The notes below the pieces were generated by a model. That model ran no database searches, was not told the DNA's origin, and saw only the letters and a list, made by a program, of their open reading frames with translations. Positions 15,793 through 23,655 of a stretch of DNA of 30,856 bases are shown in pieces. Position 1 is the first letter of the stretch, and each line of letters begins with the position of its first letter. The stretch is from Firm-04 sp045617625 (GTDB lineage: Bacteria; Bacillota; Clostridia; Oscillospirales; Ruminococcaceae): positions 1 through 30,856 of the forward strand of contig JAZLJA010000016.1 of the NCBI GenBank assembly GCA_045617625.1, in the 5' to 3' direction. Made by a program: the position numbers and the translations under genes.

Positions 15793-16764
15793 TTGAATCA
15801 GAATACAGAGTTGTCCGTCAAAGATGCCGCCCGTCTGGTGCAGGATATCCTCGTGGAAGTGCGCAAAGTCGTCGTCGGCAAAGATATTATCATTCTCAAA
15901 GTACTGCTTGCAATTCTGGCAAAGGGGCACGTTCTGCTCGAAGACATGCCGGGTGTCGGAAAAACCACGCTGGCACTCGCTTTTGCAAAGGTGCTTGACC
16001 TCGATTATCACCGCCTGCAGCTCACCCCCGATGTGCTGCCCTCCGATATCACAGGCTTCTCCGTCTACGATAAGGAATCGGGCGGGTTTGAATTCAAAAA
16101 AGGCATTGCGTTCTGCAATCTGTTGCTTGCCGATGAGATCAACCGTACATCCTCGAAAACACAGGCTGCTCTGCTGGAAGTCATGGAAGAAAGCAGCGTC
16201 ACCGTGGATGGCGTGACCTATATGATGCCGACCCCCTACTGCGTGCTTGCCACACAGAACCCCGTCGGGTGCGTTGGCACACAAATGCTGCCCGAATCGC
16301 AGCTCGACCGCTTCATGCTCCGTCTCCACATGGGCTACCCCGATCTGGACAGCGAGGTGGAGATCATGCAGGCGCGAAGCAGCACAAACCCGCTCGAGGA
16401 TGCCAAGCAGGTTGCGACCGTGGAGGACCTCATCGCGCTGCAAAACACCGTCGAGCAGGTTCACGTTGATGAGCGCATTTACCGCTACATCGCAACCCTT
16501 GCCGACGCGACCCGTCAGCACGAAATGCTGCGTCTCGGCGTCAGCCCCAGAGGCTCACTTGCCCTGATTTCCGCTACCAAAGCCGTCGCCGTGGTGCGCG
16601 GCAGAGATTACGTCATTCCGGACGACATTTCGGTGGTGGTGCATGAGGTATTCGCACACCGCCTGATGTTAAGCTCACGGGCTCGCATGGTCGGGCTTTC
16701 CGCCGATGATATCCTCGACGAGATCATCGGCGCCGTCGATGTTCCATCGCTGGAAAAGGCATAA
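15793..16764 (+). CDS. MoxR-family AAA+ ATPase
   Basis: 323 residues. Walker A GVGKTT at 54-59, Walker B LLADEINR with Asp114-Glu115, sensor ATQNP, and the C-terminal lid with the RG(S)LALI pattern. MoxR ATPases act as chaperones that help mature or assemble proteins encoded beside them. The start is taken as TTG 15793 because GGAG (15780-15783) is 9 bp upstream; ATG codons at 15733 and 15748 lie in the promoter or at the transcription start. It is followed after 3 bp by the DUF58 gene, the standard order. Confidence 0.92.
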   Translation: MNQNTELSVKDAARLVQDILVEVRKVVVGKDIIILKVLLAILAKGHVLLEDMPGVGKTTLALAFAKVLDLDYHRLQLTPDVLPSDITGFSVYDKESGGFEFKKGIAFCNLLLADEINRTSSKTQAALLEVMEESSVTVDGVTYMMPTPYCVLATQNPVGCVGTQMLPESQLDRFMLRLHMGYPDLDSEVEIMQARSSTNPLEDAKQVATVEDLIALQNTVEQVHVDERIYRYIATLADATRQHEMLRLGVSPRGSLALISATKAVAVVRGRDYVIPDDISVVVHEVFAHRLMLSSRARMVGLSADDILDEIIGAVDVPSLEKA

Positions 16765-16767
16765 GCC

Positions 16768-17991
16768 ATGAAATCATCCAAACTGATTTACGCGATTCTG
16801 CTCGAGATTCTGTTCATCTTCTGGATTCTTTACCGCGGCGCCCTGTCCTATCAGCTTTTGCTGACAGGCTTGCTCGTGCCCGCGATCCTGCTGCTCATTC
16901 TGTTCATCCAGAGATTCTTCATTCGCATTCAGATTCGCCGCAGTGTCTCGGAAGTTTCACGCGGCGAACCCTTTCAATGGACATTACAGCTGCGCAATCT
17001 CACGCCCCTGCCCATTGCCAATGCGGTCATCGTGCTGGAATACATCGGCAGCATCGAACAGATTCCGCGGCGCGTTCACCTGCGGATTCCGCTGATGCCC
17101 CTCAACACACAGCGCGTCATGCTGACCTTTCACGGCACCACCTGCGGCATTGTCGAGCTGAAGCTTGTCTCCATGCGGATTTATGACCCCCTGCGCCTGT
17201 TTTCTCTCAAGATCCGCAAACAGCTTTCCAACAGCCTGCTCGTCATGCCCGATTGCTTCGAGGAGGATGCCGATTCCCTCTCACTCAGCGAAGAAGCCGA
17301 CGACGATGCCACGGAATTCTCCAAGACCAAAAGCGGCGATGATCCCTCGGAAATCTTTGAGATCCACGATTATCACGAGGGTGACGCCATCTCCCGCATT
17401 CACTGGAAGCTGAGTTCCAAGCTCGATGAGCTCATGGTCAAGGCATACAGTCTGCCCATTCACGCCAATACGCTTCTGCTCCCCGATTATCGGCGTGCAG
17501 GCGAGGGTGCCGAAGCCGCTGCCCGTATGGATGCCATGCTCTGCGCCTTTTACGCGGTCTCCAACCGTCTGCGCAACGAGAATCTCCCGCAAAGCATCCT
17601 CTGGTATCAGCCCTCACAAAAAATGTATATGCCGTGTGCGCTCACCGCACCCGAAGACACCGAACAGATCCTGCGCCAGATCATACAGTCATCCCCGCCT
17701 GCTGACGGCATGGATGCCGCACTGGACGCGCTGGAGCAGAATCCGTCATGCTCACGCCTGATTTTCTTCACGCCAAAACTCGACGCGCAAACCGTCGCAC
17801 TGCTGCCGCATCTTGCCGAACACCGCAATCTTACGGTATTCTACGTCCTCGGTGAAAACGAAGCCGAGACACTCCCCGACGGTGCAGAAGCGTTCGACTG
17901 CGTGCCGGTGGCGATTCGCCCTGCCGAAATGAAGGAAGCCAGCGTTGCTTTGGAGGAAGGAGATGAGCTGCTTTGCGAAGAAGAACTGTAA
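16768..17991 (+). CDS. DUF58 domain membrane protein
   Basis: 407 residues. Two membrane segments lie near the N-terminus (about 7-50), followed by a beta-rich region and the DUF58 signature YHEGDAISRIHWKLSSKL at about 201-218. A vWA-like C-terminal half follows. DUF58 proteins occur with MoxR ATPases and transglutaminase-like proteins; the biochemical role of the group is not settled. It starts 3 bp after moxR and its end overlaps the next gene by 19 bp, so the three genes form one operon. Confidence 0.9.
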   Translation: MKSSKLIYAILLEILFIFWILYRGALSYQLLLTGLLVPAILLLILFIQRFFIRIQIRRSVSEVSRGEPFQWTLQLRNLTPLPIANAVIVLEYIGSIEQIPRRVHLRIPLMPLNTQRVMLTFHGTTCGIVELKLVSMRIYDPLRLFSLKIRKQLSNSLLVMPDCFEEDADSLSLSEEADDDATEFSKTKSGDDPSEIFEIHDYHEGDAISRIHWKLSSKLDELMVKAYSLPIHANTLLLPDYRRAGEGAEAAARMDAMLCAFYAVSNRLRNENLPQSILWYQPSQKMYMPCALTAPEDTEQILRQIIQSSPPADGMDAALDALEQNPSCSRLIFFTPKLDAQTVALLPHLAEHRNLTVFYVLGENEAETLPDGAEAFDCVPVAIRPAEMKEASVALEEGDELLCEEEL

Positions 17992-20573
17992 CCTACGACA
18001 CCTTCTCCTCTGATTTTGACCGTGCCGTGCAGCTACATGACACCATTTCAATGTCGGTGAAACGGCAAAAATCCCTGTTTCCGCGGCATATCTTCCGCAT
18101 TCTGCTTGCTGCACTCGGGCTGCTCGCCGGTGTGCAGACCTTTCAGGCTTTCTACCAGTTCCCCATCATCCAAAAGCCTGTCCTCATCGCAGGATTGTTT
18201 TTTTGCGGGCTGTTCGGAATCATCTATCAGCTCCCGCGCCGTTTTCGATGGTGTGTGGTACTGCTGCTGCTCGGCTTTGAAGCGGTCGTATATAGACGAT
18301 GGGATGCCTGTCTCGCAGGATACCGCACCTTTTATCGTTTTCTCGTCGCCCGCGTTCACCACAAGGATATCATCTCCGATGAACTCACCTGCACCGAATT
18401 CTGGACAGAAGCCCAATGTGCCACGTTCTTTGCATGCTGCTGCATCTTCATTATCGCCATGCTGCTCACCTATTTTGTCGTGGCACACCCCAATTTCTTC
18501 ATTTCGTTTGTGCTGACGTTCCCGTTTCTCGAAAGCGGGCTGTTGTTCGGCTACCAGCTAAGCCCCATTCCCGTATTCGCACTCGTCTGTTTCTGGGTCG
18601 CTGTGCTTGCATTGCAGTGTACGGAAGGGAAAATGCACGGACATTCGGAAAAAGTCAACGCCCATGAAGCCCGAAGTATGTTTCTGGCACGGGCAGGGAT
18701 GCGGTTCTCGGCATCGGAAGTGACGGCTGCCTGCATGCTGCTGCTGACATTCGGCGTCAGCTTTGGAGTCGTCCGAAGCACCGCAACCTACGAGCGCAGC
18801 GAAAAAATTGACAAACAACGCAGCGAATTCTACGATATGTTCAGGCACTTCTCGTTCAAGGATATCACAGGAAAGCTTTCGATGCTCCCGCTGCCGTTTC
18901 AAATGAATCTGCTGATGGATGAAATCGACCTGACCGACAAAGGCAATGTTGAGTTCAGCGGCTCTGCGGTGCTGCGCATCGAAATGGACACTTTCGCTGC
19001 ATTTGCCAATCAGGATTATTCCGTCTATCTCCGCGGCATTTGCCGCAGCGAATACACAGGCTCCGGCTGGGATGTTTCGCACAAGGAACTGAAAGCACAA
19101 AAAGAACTGTTCGGCAAACTGAATGATATGGGTGCTTTGCCCCAGACCATTGCCTACCACGGAAACACACCGGCAGATAAATGTGTCCCGATAAAAATAC
19201 ACGCGTTCCAATCCGAGCAGGTCAACTATGTGCCCTATCAGGCACTGTGGAACAGCGACGACTGCACCCCCGTGAATAAATATCTCTATGACAGCGAACT
19301 GCGGCTCAACAACACGCAGGACTATCAGATGGACTTCTACCCCAATGCAGAAGCACTGTATTCCTCATTCCCCCAAGACCATATGTCTTTTCAAGCCACC
19401 GTGCTGAGCAAATTCGGCAATCTCCCCATCGGGTTCCGAAATCAGCGCTCGAATGACGACGTCAGGCAGCAATATGAGGACTTTGCCTGCGATTTCTATA
19501 CCCGCCTCGACAACGTCCCCCCCGAACTGCTCAGCCGTCAGGAGTCCCTGCAGTCACTGGCAAGCGGATATACCACCTACGGCGAGATTCTCTCTTTCAT
19601 CAAAGCGACCCTCTGGGCATCTGCCGATTATACCCTTTCCCCCGGCAACACCCCCGAAGGCGCGGATTTTGTCTCCTACTTCCTCAACACCAGCCACCGC
19701 GGCTATTGTGCGCATTACGCCTCCGCAGCGGTGCTTCTCTGCCGTATGGCAGGCATTCCCGCGAGATACGTGCAGGGCTATGTCATCAACCGCACCGACC
19801 TGCTGCGCGGCATTCAAAAAGAGGGCGGCAAGATCATCGTGAATCTGCCGGACAGCCGCGCTCACGCATGGGCTGAGATCTTCGTTCCCACCATCGGCTG
19901 GATCCCCTACGAATTCACCGAGGATGTGCAGAACCTCTGGTCAAGCGGCGCACTGGATGCCGGCGTCCACACTGTCACGAGCATTGTCCCTGTCACAACC
20001 ACGACGACGACAACAACAACCCACACGACCCAAGCGGCTTCCGCAACTTCTGCCGCCTCCCGCACCCGTTCCACGACGACCGCGCAAAACGGCGGCGGCT
20101 CTGACGGTCACAAACTACACATCACGCGAGCGCAGATCATCGTATTTGCTTCGATTCTCCTATTCATCGGGCTGATTGCGGCGGCTCTGGCGATATGGCG
20201 AAAACATCACGAGAATGTGGTGAAACAGCGCACACAGCTATTCCGCGAATCTGCCAAGAACCCGAACCGTACAGCGAACGCAGGATATCGCTTTGTGATA
20301 CAGCTTCTGAAAATGCAGGGCATCACGCAGGGCAAACGCACCCACGAAGGCTTTGCGGCTTACGCGCAGGAACAATGCAGTCTGCTGCCGGAAGGCGCGA
20401 TGGACAAGGTCATTGCCGTGCAGCAGGAGGTTGTGTTCAGCGGCGGCATGGTCAGCGAGGAAAATGCATCCGCTGTTGCAGAAATCGCACAGCAGCTTGC
20501 AAAATCCATTTTCGATGCCGCTCCTCCGCGCAAACAGTTCCGTCTGCGCTGGATCGAACACATCGTCCAATAA
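17973..20573 (+). CDS. Transglutaminase-like membrane protein (TgpA type) with Thr-rich linker
   Basis: 866 residues. Several membrane segments (about 35-270) are followed by an outer region, a transglutaminase core (about 560-655), a Thr/Ser linker (about 670-710), one more membrane segment (about 720-745, AQIIVFASILLFIGLIAAALAIW) and a cytoplasmic DUF4129-like tail. The catalytic residues are Cys579 (GYCAHYASAA), His631 (AHAWAE) and an acidic third residue, Glu647 in YEFTED. Such proteins may cut or cross-link surface peptides or proteins. The start is TTG 17973, with GGAG 10 bp upstream, overlapping DUF58 by 19 bp. Confidence 0.9.
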   Translation: MRRRTVTYDTFSSDFDRAVQLHDTISMSVKRQKSLFPRHIFRILLAALGLLAGVQTFQAFYQFPIIQKPVLIAGLFFCGLFGIIYQLPRRFRWCVVLLLLGFEAVVYRRWDACLAGYRTFYRFLVARVHHKDIISDELTCTEFWTEAQCATFFACCCIFIIAMLLTYFVVAHPNFFISFVLTFPFLESGLLFGYQLSPIPVFALVCFWVAVLALQCTEGKMHGHSEKVNAHEARSMFLARAGMRFSASEVTAACMLLLTFGVSFGVVRSTATYERSEKIDKQRSEFYDMFRHFSFKDITGKLSMLPLPFQMNLLMDEIDLTDKGNVEFSGSAVLRIEMDTFAAFANQDYSVYLRGICRSEYTGSGWDVSHKELKAQKELFGKLNDMGALPQTIAYHGNTPADKCVPIKIHAFQSEQVNYVPYQALWNSDDCTPVNKYLYDSELRLNNTQDYQMDFYPNAEALYSSFPQDHMSFQATVLSKFGNLPIGFRNQRSNDDVRQQYEDFACDFYTRLDNVPPELLSRQESLQSLASGYTTYGEILSFIKATLWASADYTLSPGNTPEGADFVSYFLNTSHRGYCAHYASAAVLLCRMAGIPARYVQGYVINRTDLLRGIQKEGGKIIVNLPDSRAHAWAEIFVPTIGWIPYEFTEDVQNLWSSGALDAGVHTVTSIVPVTTTTTTTTTHTTQAASATSAASRTRSTTTAQNGGGSDGHKLHITRAQIIVFASILLFIGLIAAALAIWRKHHENVVKQRTQLFRESAKNPNRTANAGYRFVIQLLKMQGITQGKRTHEGFAAYAQEQCSLLPEGAMDKVIAVQQEVVFSGGMVSEENASAVAEIAQQLAKSIFDAAPPRKQFRLRWIEHIVQ

Positions 20574-20586
20574 TCCCAACATACCC

Positions 20587-20624
20587 AAAGCACCGTCTTC
20601 ATCCAAAATGGAGACGGTGCTTTA
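20587..20624 (+). terminator. Terminator of the moxR operon
   Basis: AAAGCACCGTCTTCAT (20587-20602) pairs with 20608-20623 with one mismatch; the tail TTTATATA is short. Confidence 0.7.
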
Positions 20625-20678
20625 TATACAATATACGCATGATGCGCGATTCGGATTTGTGCAAAACATAGAATATCT

Positions 20679-20721
20679 CGTTTTCATGTGACAAATCGGC
20701 TTTTTAATTGTATGATTATCG
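20679..20721 (+). promoter_or_regulatory. Putative promoter/operator of the dockerin/cohesin-like gene, motif copy B
   Basis: CGTTTT (20679-20684), TGTGACAAATC (20687-20697), 11 bp, TGTATGATTATCG (20709-20721). It matches the element before the ECF sigma operon (10363-10405) in both blocks, with a spacing 1 bp shorter. It ends 55 bp before the start codon. Confidence 0.45.
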
Positions 20722-20776
20722 TGAACATGATACACATATTCACATTACAAGCCGCTTGAAAGAGAGGTTGAGAAAT

Positions 20777-21580
20777 ATGAGAAAATTGTGGAAAAGAACT
20801 CTTGGTACCCTGACTGCCGCCGCCTTGGGGTGCGGCATGGCAGCCCCCGTGTCCGCCCAGGTCACGTTCACGCAGATCCGCTTGGGTGACGTCAACGGCG
20901 ACAGCCTCGTGGATGCAGCAGATGCTGTCTGCACCCTCAAACATTACACGCGCACCGTCATGGGAATTGACTCCAACGAAGTGACCGATGAAACGATCTC
21001 CGAAGATGTCACGATGGACGGGGTCATTGACGCTGACGACGCGTCCGCCATTCTGTCCTTCTACGTTAAAACGCTGTGCGGAAAAAAACCGCTTTGGGCA
21101 GATTATCGCGAGACCACCTATGTGGACAAGCTGGTGTACGGCGGTGAGCTGAACCTCAAGGATCTCTACCTTGAGATCGGCTGCGCCGAGGGCAAGCCGG
21201 GCGACGACGTCACCGTGCCGATCTATCTGGCAGGCGAAAAGCCGCTCTGCGGATTCCAGTTTTTCCAGCCTGCACCCGAGGGGCTGGATCTCGTGGATAT
21301 CAAGGTCAACCCTCTGGACTCGGAGGATCCCGTCGTCGTCAATCCCGCCGATAACGTGGGCTGCGCGATATGGATCACCCACGATGTGAAACATAACGTT
21401 ATGATGCATGACGGCTATGTCATCATGGAATACACCTTCCACATCCCCGAGGATACAGAATCGGGCACTATTTTCGAGCTGAAAGGCTCATCTGACCCGA
21501 AGATGTATAACAAATTCTGCGACAAAAACCTCGGTGCTTATCAATACACCTTTGTCACCGGCATTGTTGCCGTCAAATGA
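20777..21580 (+). CDS. Secreted protein with N-terminal dockerin and C-terminal cohesin-like domain
   Basis: 267 residues. A signal peptide (1-27, cut near VSA) is followed by a dockerin (about 37-102) with loops DVNGDSLVDAAD and DVTMDGVIDADD, and a domain at 131-267. That domain opens GKPGDDVTVPIYLAGEKPLCGFQF, carries YVIMEYTFHIPEDTESGTIFEL near its end and closes GIVAVK. This is the strand pattern of cohesins, so the protein may be an adaptor that docks to one scaffoldin and offers a binding site itself, like ScaC but with the modules in reverse order. The dockerin differs from those of the GH5 and serpin proteins. Ribosome binding site AGAGAGG. The cohesin call is by pattern and could be a related sandwich domain. 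Confidence 0.8.
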   Translation: MRKLWKRTLGTLTAAALGCGMAAPVSAQVTFTQIRLGDVNGDSLVDAADAVCTLKHYTRTVMGIDSNEVTDETISEDVTMDGVIDADDASAILSFYVKTLCGKKPLWADYRETTYVDKLVYGGELNLKDLYLEIGCAEGKPGDDVTVPIYLAGEKPLCGFQFFQPAPEGLDLVDIKVNPLDSEDPVVVNPADNVGCAIWITHDVKHNVMMHDGYVIMEYTFHIPEDTESGTIFELKGSSDPKMYNKFCDKNLGAYQYTFVTGIVAVK

Positions 21581-21606
21581 ACATCCTCTTTATACCTTAC
21601 GCCTTT

Positions 21607-21644
21607 GCCGCAGTCTCCCTCCCGAGACTTGCGGCACTTTTTTT
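21607..21644 (+). terminator. Terminator of the dockerin/cohesin-like gene
   Basis: GCCGCAGTCTC pairs with GAGACTTGCGGC (one bulge), followed by ACTTTTTTT. Confidence 0.8.
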
Positions 21645-21666
21645 CGGATGGGGCATCGGCAAAACA

Positions 21667-21704
21667 TAAGCGGACGACCTTTTTATAGGTCGTCCGCTTA
21701 TTTT
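21667..21704. terminator. Second hairpin, likely terminator of proS
   Basis: Perfect 14-bp stem TAAGCGGACGACCT (21667-21680) with 21687-21700. It has T-rich tails on both strands, in the space between convergent genes. Confidence 0.75.
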
Positions 21705-21729
21705 GGTATCATAGTATCAGGGGAAACTC

Positions 21730-23439
21730 TTATTTCAAAAGCTCCTGTACCTTGGCTTTCAGCCATGCAGCAGCCTCGGCAACCGGCACATTCTCGCGGA
21801 ACGACTTGTCACGCGCAGCGATCTCGATGCAGCCTGCCTCCAATGTCTTGGGCGAAACGATCGCTCGCACAGGAATGCCGAACAGATCAGCATCGGCAAA
21901 CATCACGCCCGGACGAATGTCGCGGTCATCGTAAAGCACCTCGACGCCTGCCGCCTGCAAGTCTGCATAAAGCTTTTCAGCGGTCGCGTTGACTTCCTCA
22001 TTGTCCACGCGCAAATTGCAGACCTCTACCTGCCACGGCGCGATTGCCATCGGCCAGATGGGACCGTAATCATCGTGAGACTCCTGACAGATCGACGCAC
22101 ACAGTCTGCCCACACCGATGCCGTAGCAGCCCATGATCGGAAACTGACGTTCGCCGTTTTCATCCAGATACGTCATTTCCATCGCCTTGGTGTACTTCTG
22201 ACCAAGCTGGAAAATGTTGCCGATCTCAATGCCTTTTTCAATGCGGATATGGGGCTTGCCGCACTTGGGACATACCGCGCCTGCAAAGGTCTTTGCCACA
22301 TCCACAAAGCTGACTGTGCCATAGTCACGCGCAAGATTCATGCCCGTAAAGTGCGTATCTGCTTTGTTTGCGCCGCAAACCAGTGCGTTGATGCCTTCCA
22401 GTGACGCATCAAACACCACCTTGATGTTCTTCGGCAAGCCAACAGGTCCGATAAAGCCGGCGATGATGCCGCTTTCCTCGGTGATATTGGCGGCAGGGTG
22501 GATCTCATAGCCCAGATAATTGCGCAGCTTCGTCTCGTTGACTTCCATATCGCCGCGCACAAACGCGATGATGAAGCTGTCATCCTCGTTCTTCTGATAT
22601 ACCACTGCCTTGCAAAGCTGCTTTGCATCAATTTTCAGGAATGCGGTCAGTTCTTCGATGGTCTTGACATCGGGGGTGCTGACTTCGGTCAGTGCTGCGA
22701 TCTCGCCCGCCTCATTGGTCACGGATACCTCCGCAGCCTCCATGTTGGCACGATAGCCGCAATCACAGATGGCAAGCGTGTCCTCACCCACTTCTGTCAG
22801 CAGCATGAACTCGTGCGAGATGCTGCCGCCCATCATGCCCGAATCAGACTTGACGGAAATGAAATTCTTGCAGCCGCAGCGTGCAAAAATACGGTCATAG
22901 GCATCATACGCACGCTGATAGTATTCCTCCAGATCTGCCTGCGAGGTGTGGAACGAATATGCATCCTTCATCGTGAACTCACGCACACGGATCAGACCGC
23001 CTCTTGCACGGGGTTCATCGCGGAATTTGGTCTGGATCTGATAGATCATGAACGGGAAATCGGCATAGGATTTTGCGGTGTCGCGTGCCAGATGCACTGC
23101 CGCCTCCTCATGTGTCATGCCCAGCACCATTGCGTTGCCCGAACGGTCTTTCCAACGCGCCATTTCGCTGCCGATGCTCGTGTATCTGCCCGATTCCTCC
23201 CACAGCGATGCAGGCATCGTGACAGGGAACATGACTTCCTGTCCGTCGATGGCATCCATTTCCTCGCGGATAATCTGCTCGATCTTGCGGGTGATCCGCT
23301 TGGTCGGCATATACAGTGAAAAAATACCGTTTGCCATGTATTTCATATAGCCGCCGCGCATCATCAGTGCATGGCTTTCGATGACACAATCCTTCGGGGG
23401 CTGCTTAAAACGCTCGCCCAGCATTTTGGAAACTCTCAT
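21730..23439 (-). CDS. proS: Prolyl-tRNA synthetase (bacterial type)
   Basis: 569-residue class II synthetase. Motif 2 is FRDEPRARGGLIRVREFTMKDAYSF, and motif 3 is GCYGIGVGRLCA. Between them sits the editing insertion (about 215-390) that removes wrongly attached alanine. The C-terminal anticodon-binding domain covers about 460-569. The start at 23439 (MRVSKMLGERF) is preceded by GGAAG 7 bp upstream. Transcribed divergently from the nucleotide-sugar dehydratase gene, with its own TTGCAA promoter; no T-box is visible in the short leader. Confidence 0.97.
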   Translation of the reverse strand: MRVSKMLGERFKQPPKDCVIESHALMMRGGYMKYMANGIFSLYMPTKRITRKIEQIIREEMDAIDGQEVMFPVTMPASLWEESGRYTSIGSEMARWKDRSGNAMVLGMTHEEAAVHLARDTAKSYADFPFMIYQIQTKFRDEPRARGGLIRVREFTMKDAYSFHTSQADLEEYYQRAYDAYDRIFARCGCKNFISVKSDSGMMGGSISHEFMLLTEVGEDTLAICDCGYRANMEAAEVSVTNEAGEIAALTEVSTPDVKTIEELTAFLKIDAKQLCKAVVYQKNEDDSFIIAFVRGDMEVNETKLRNYLGYEIHPAANITEESGIIAGFIGPVGLPKNIKVVFDASLEGINALVCGANKADTHFTGMNLARDYGTVSFVDVAKTFAGAVCPKCGKPHIRIEKGIEIGNIFQLGQKYTKAMEMTYLDENGERQFPIMGCYGIGVGRLCASICQESHDDYGPIWPMAIAPWQVEVCNLRVDNEEVNATAEKLYADLQAAGVEVLYDDRDIRPGVMFADADLFGIPVRAIVSPKTLEAGCIEIAARDKSFRENVPVAEAAAWLKAKVQELLK

Positions 23440-23502
23440 GGTGATCTTCCATCCTTTTTTCAATTTGTGAAGCAGCATTCACTCTTCATGAATAACCATT
23501 CT

Positions 23503-23531
23503 ATTTTACCACATATTCCGATAAATTGCAA
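23503..23531 (-). promoter_or_regulatory. Promoter of proS
   Basis: On the minus strand TTGCAA (23531-23526), 17-bp spacer containing TCGGAATATG, TAAAAT (23508-23503). The -35 and spacer resemble the GH5 and moxR promoters. Confidence 0.75.
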
Positions 23532-23576
23532 GCCTTTTTCGCGCTTTTTTTCATGAATCCGAATCGCTGCGCAACA

Positions 23577-23605
23577 TTGACAAACTCCGCATGATGTGCT
23601 ATAAT
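23577..23605 (+). promoter_or_regulatory. Promoter of the nucleotide-sugar dehydratase gene
   Basis: TTGACA (23577-23582), 17-bp spacer ending TGC, TATAAT (23600-23605). Start near 23612, ribosome binding site GAAGGAG at 23644-23650. Confidence 0.9.
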
Positions 23606-23655
23606 ATAAACGAGCGATTTTTTGTCGCAATATATCGTTTTTTGAAGGAGCCGTT

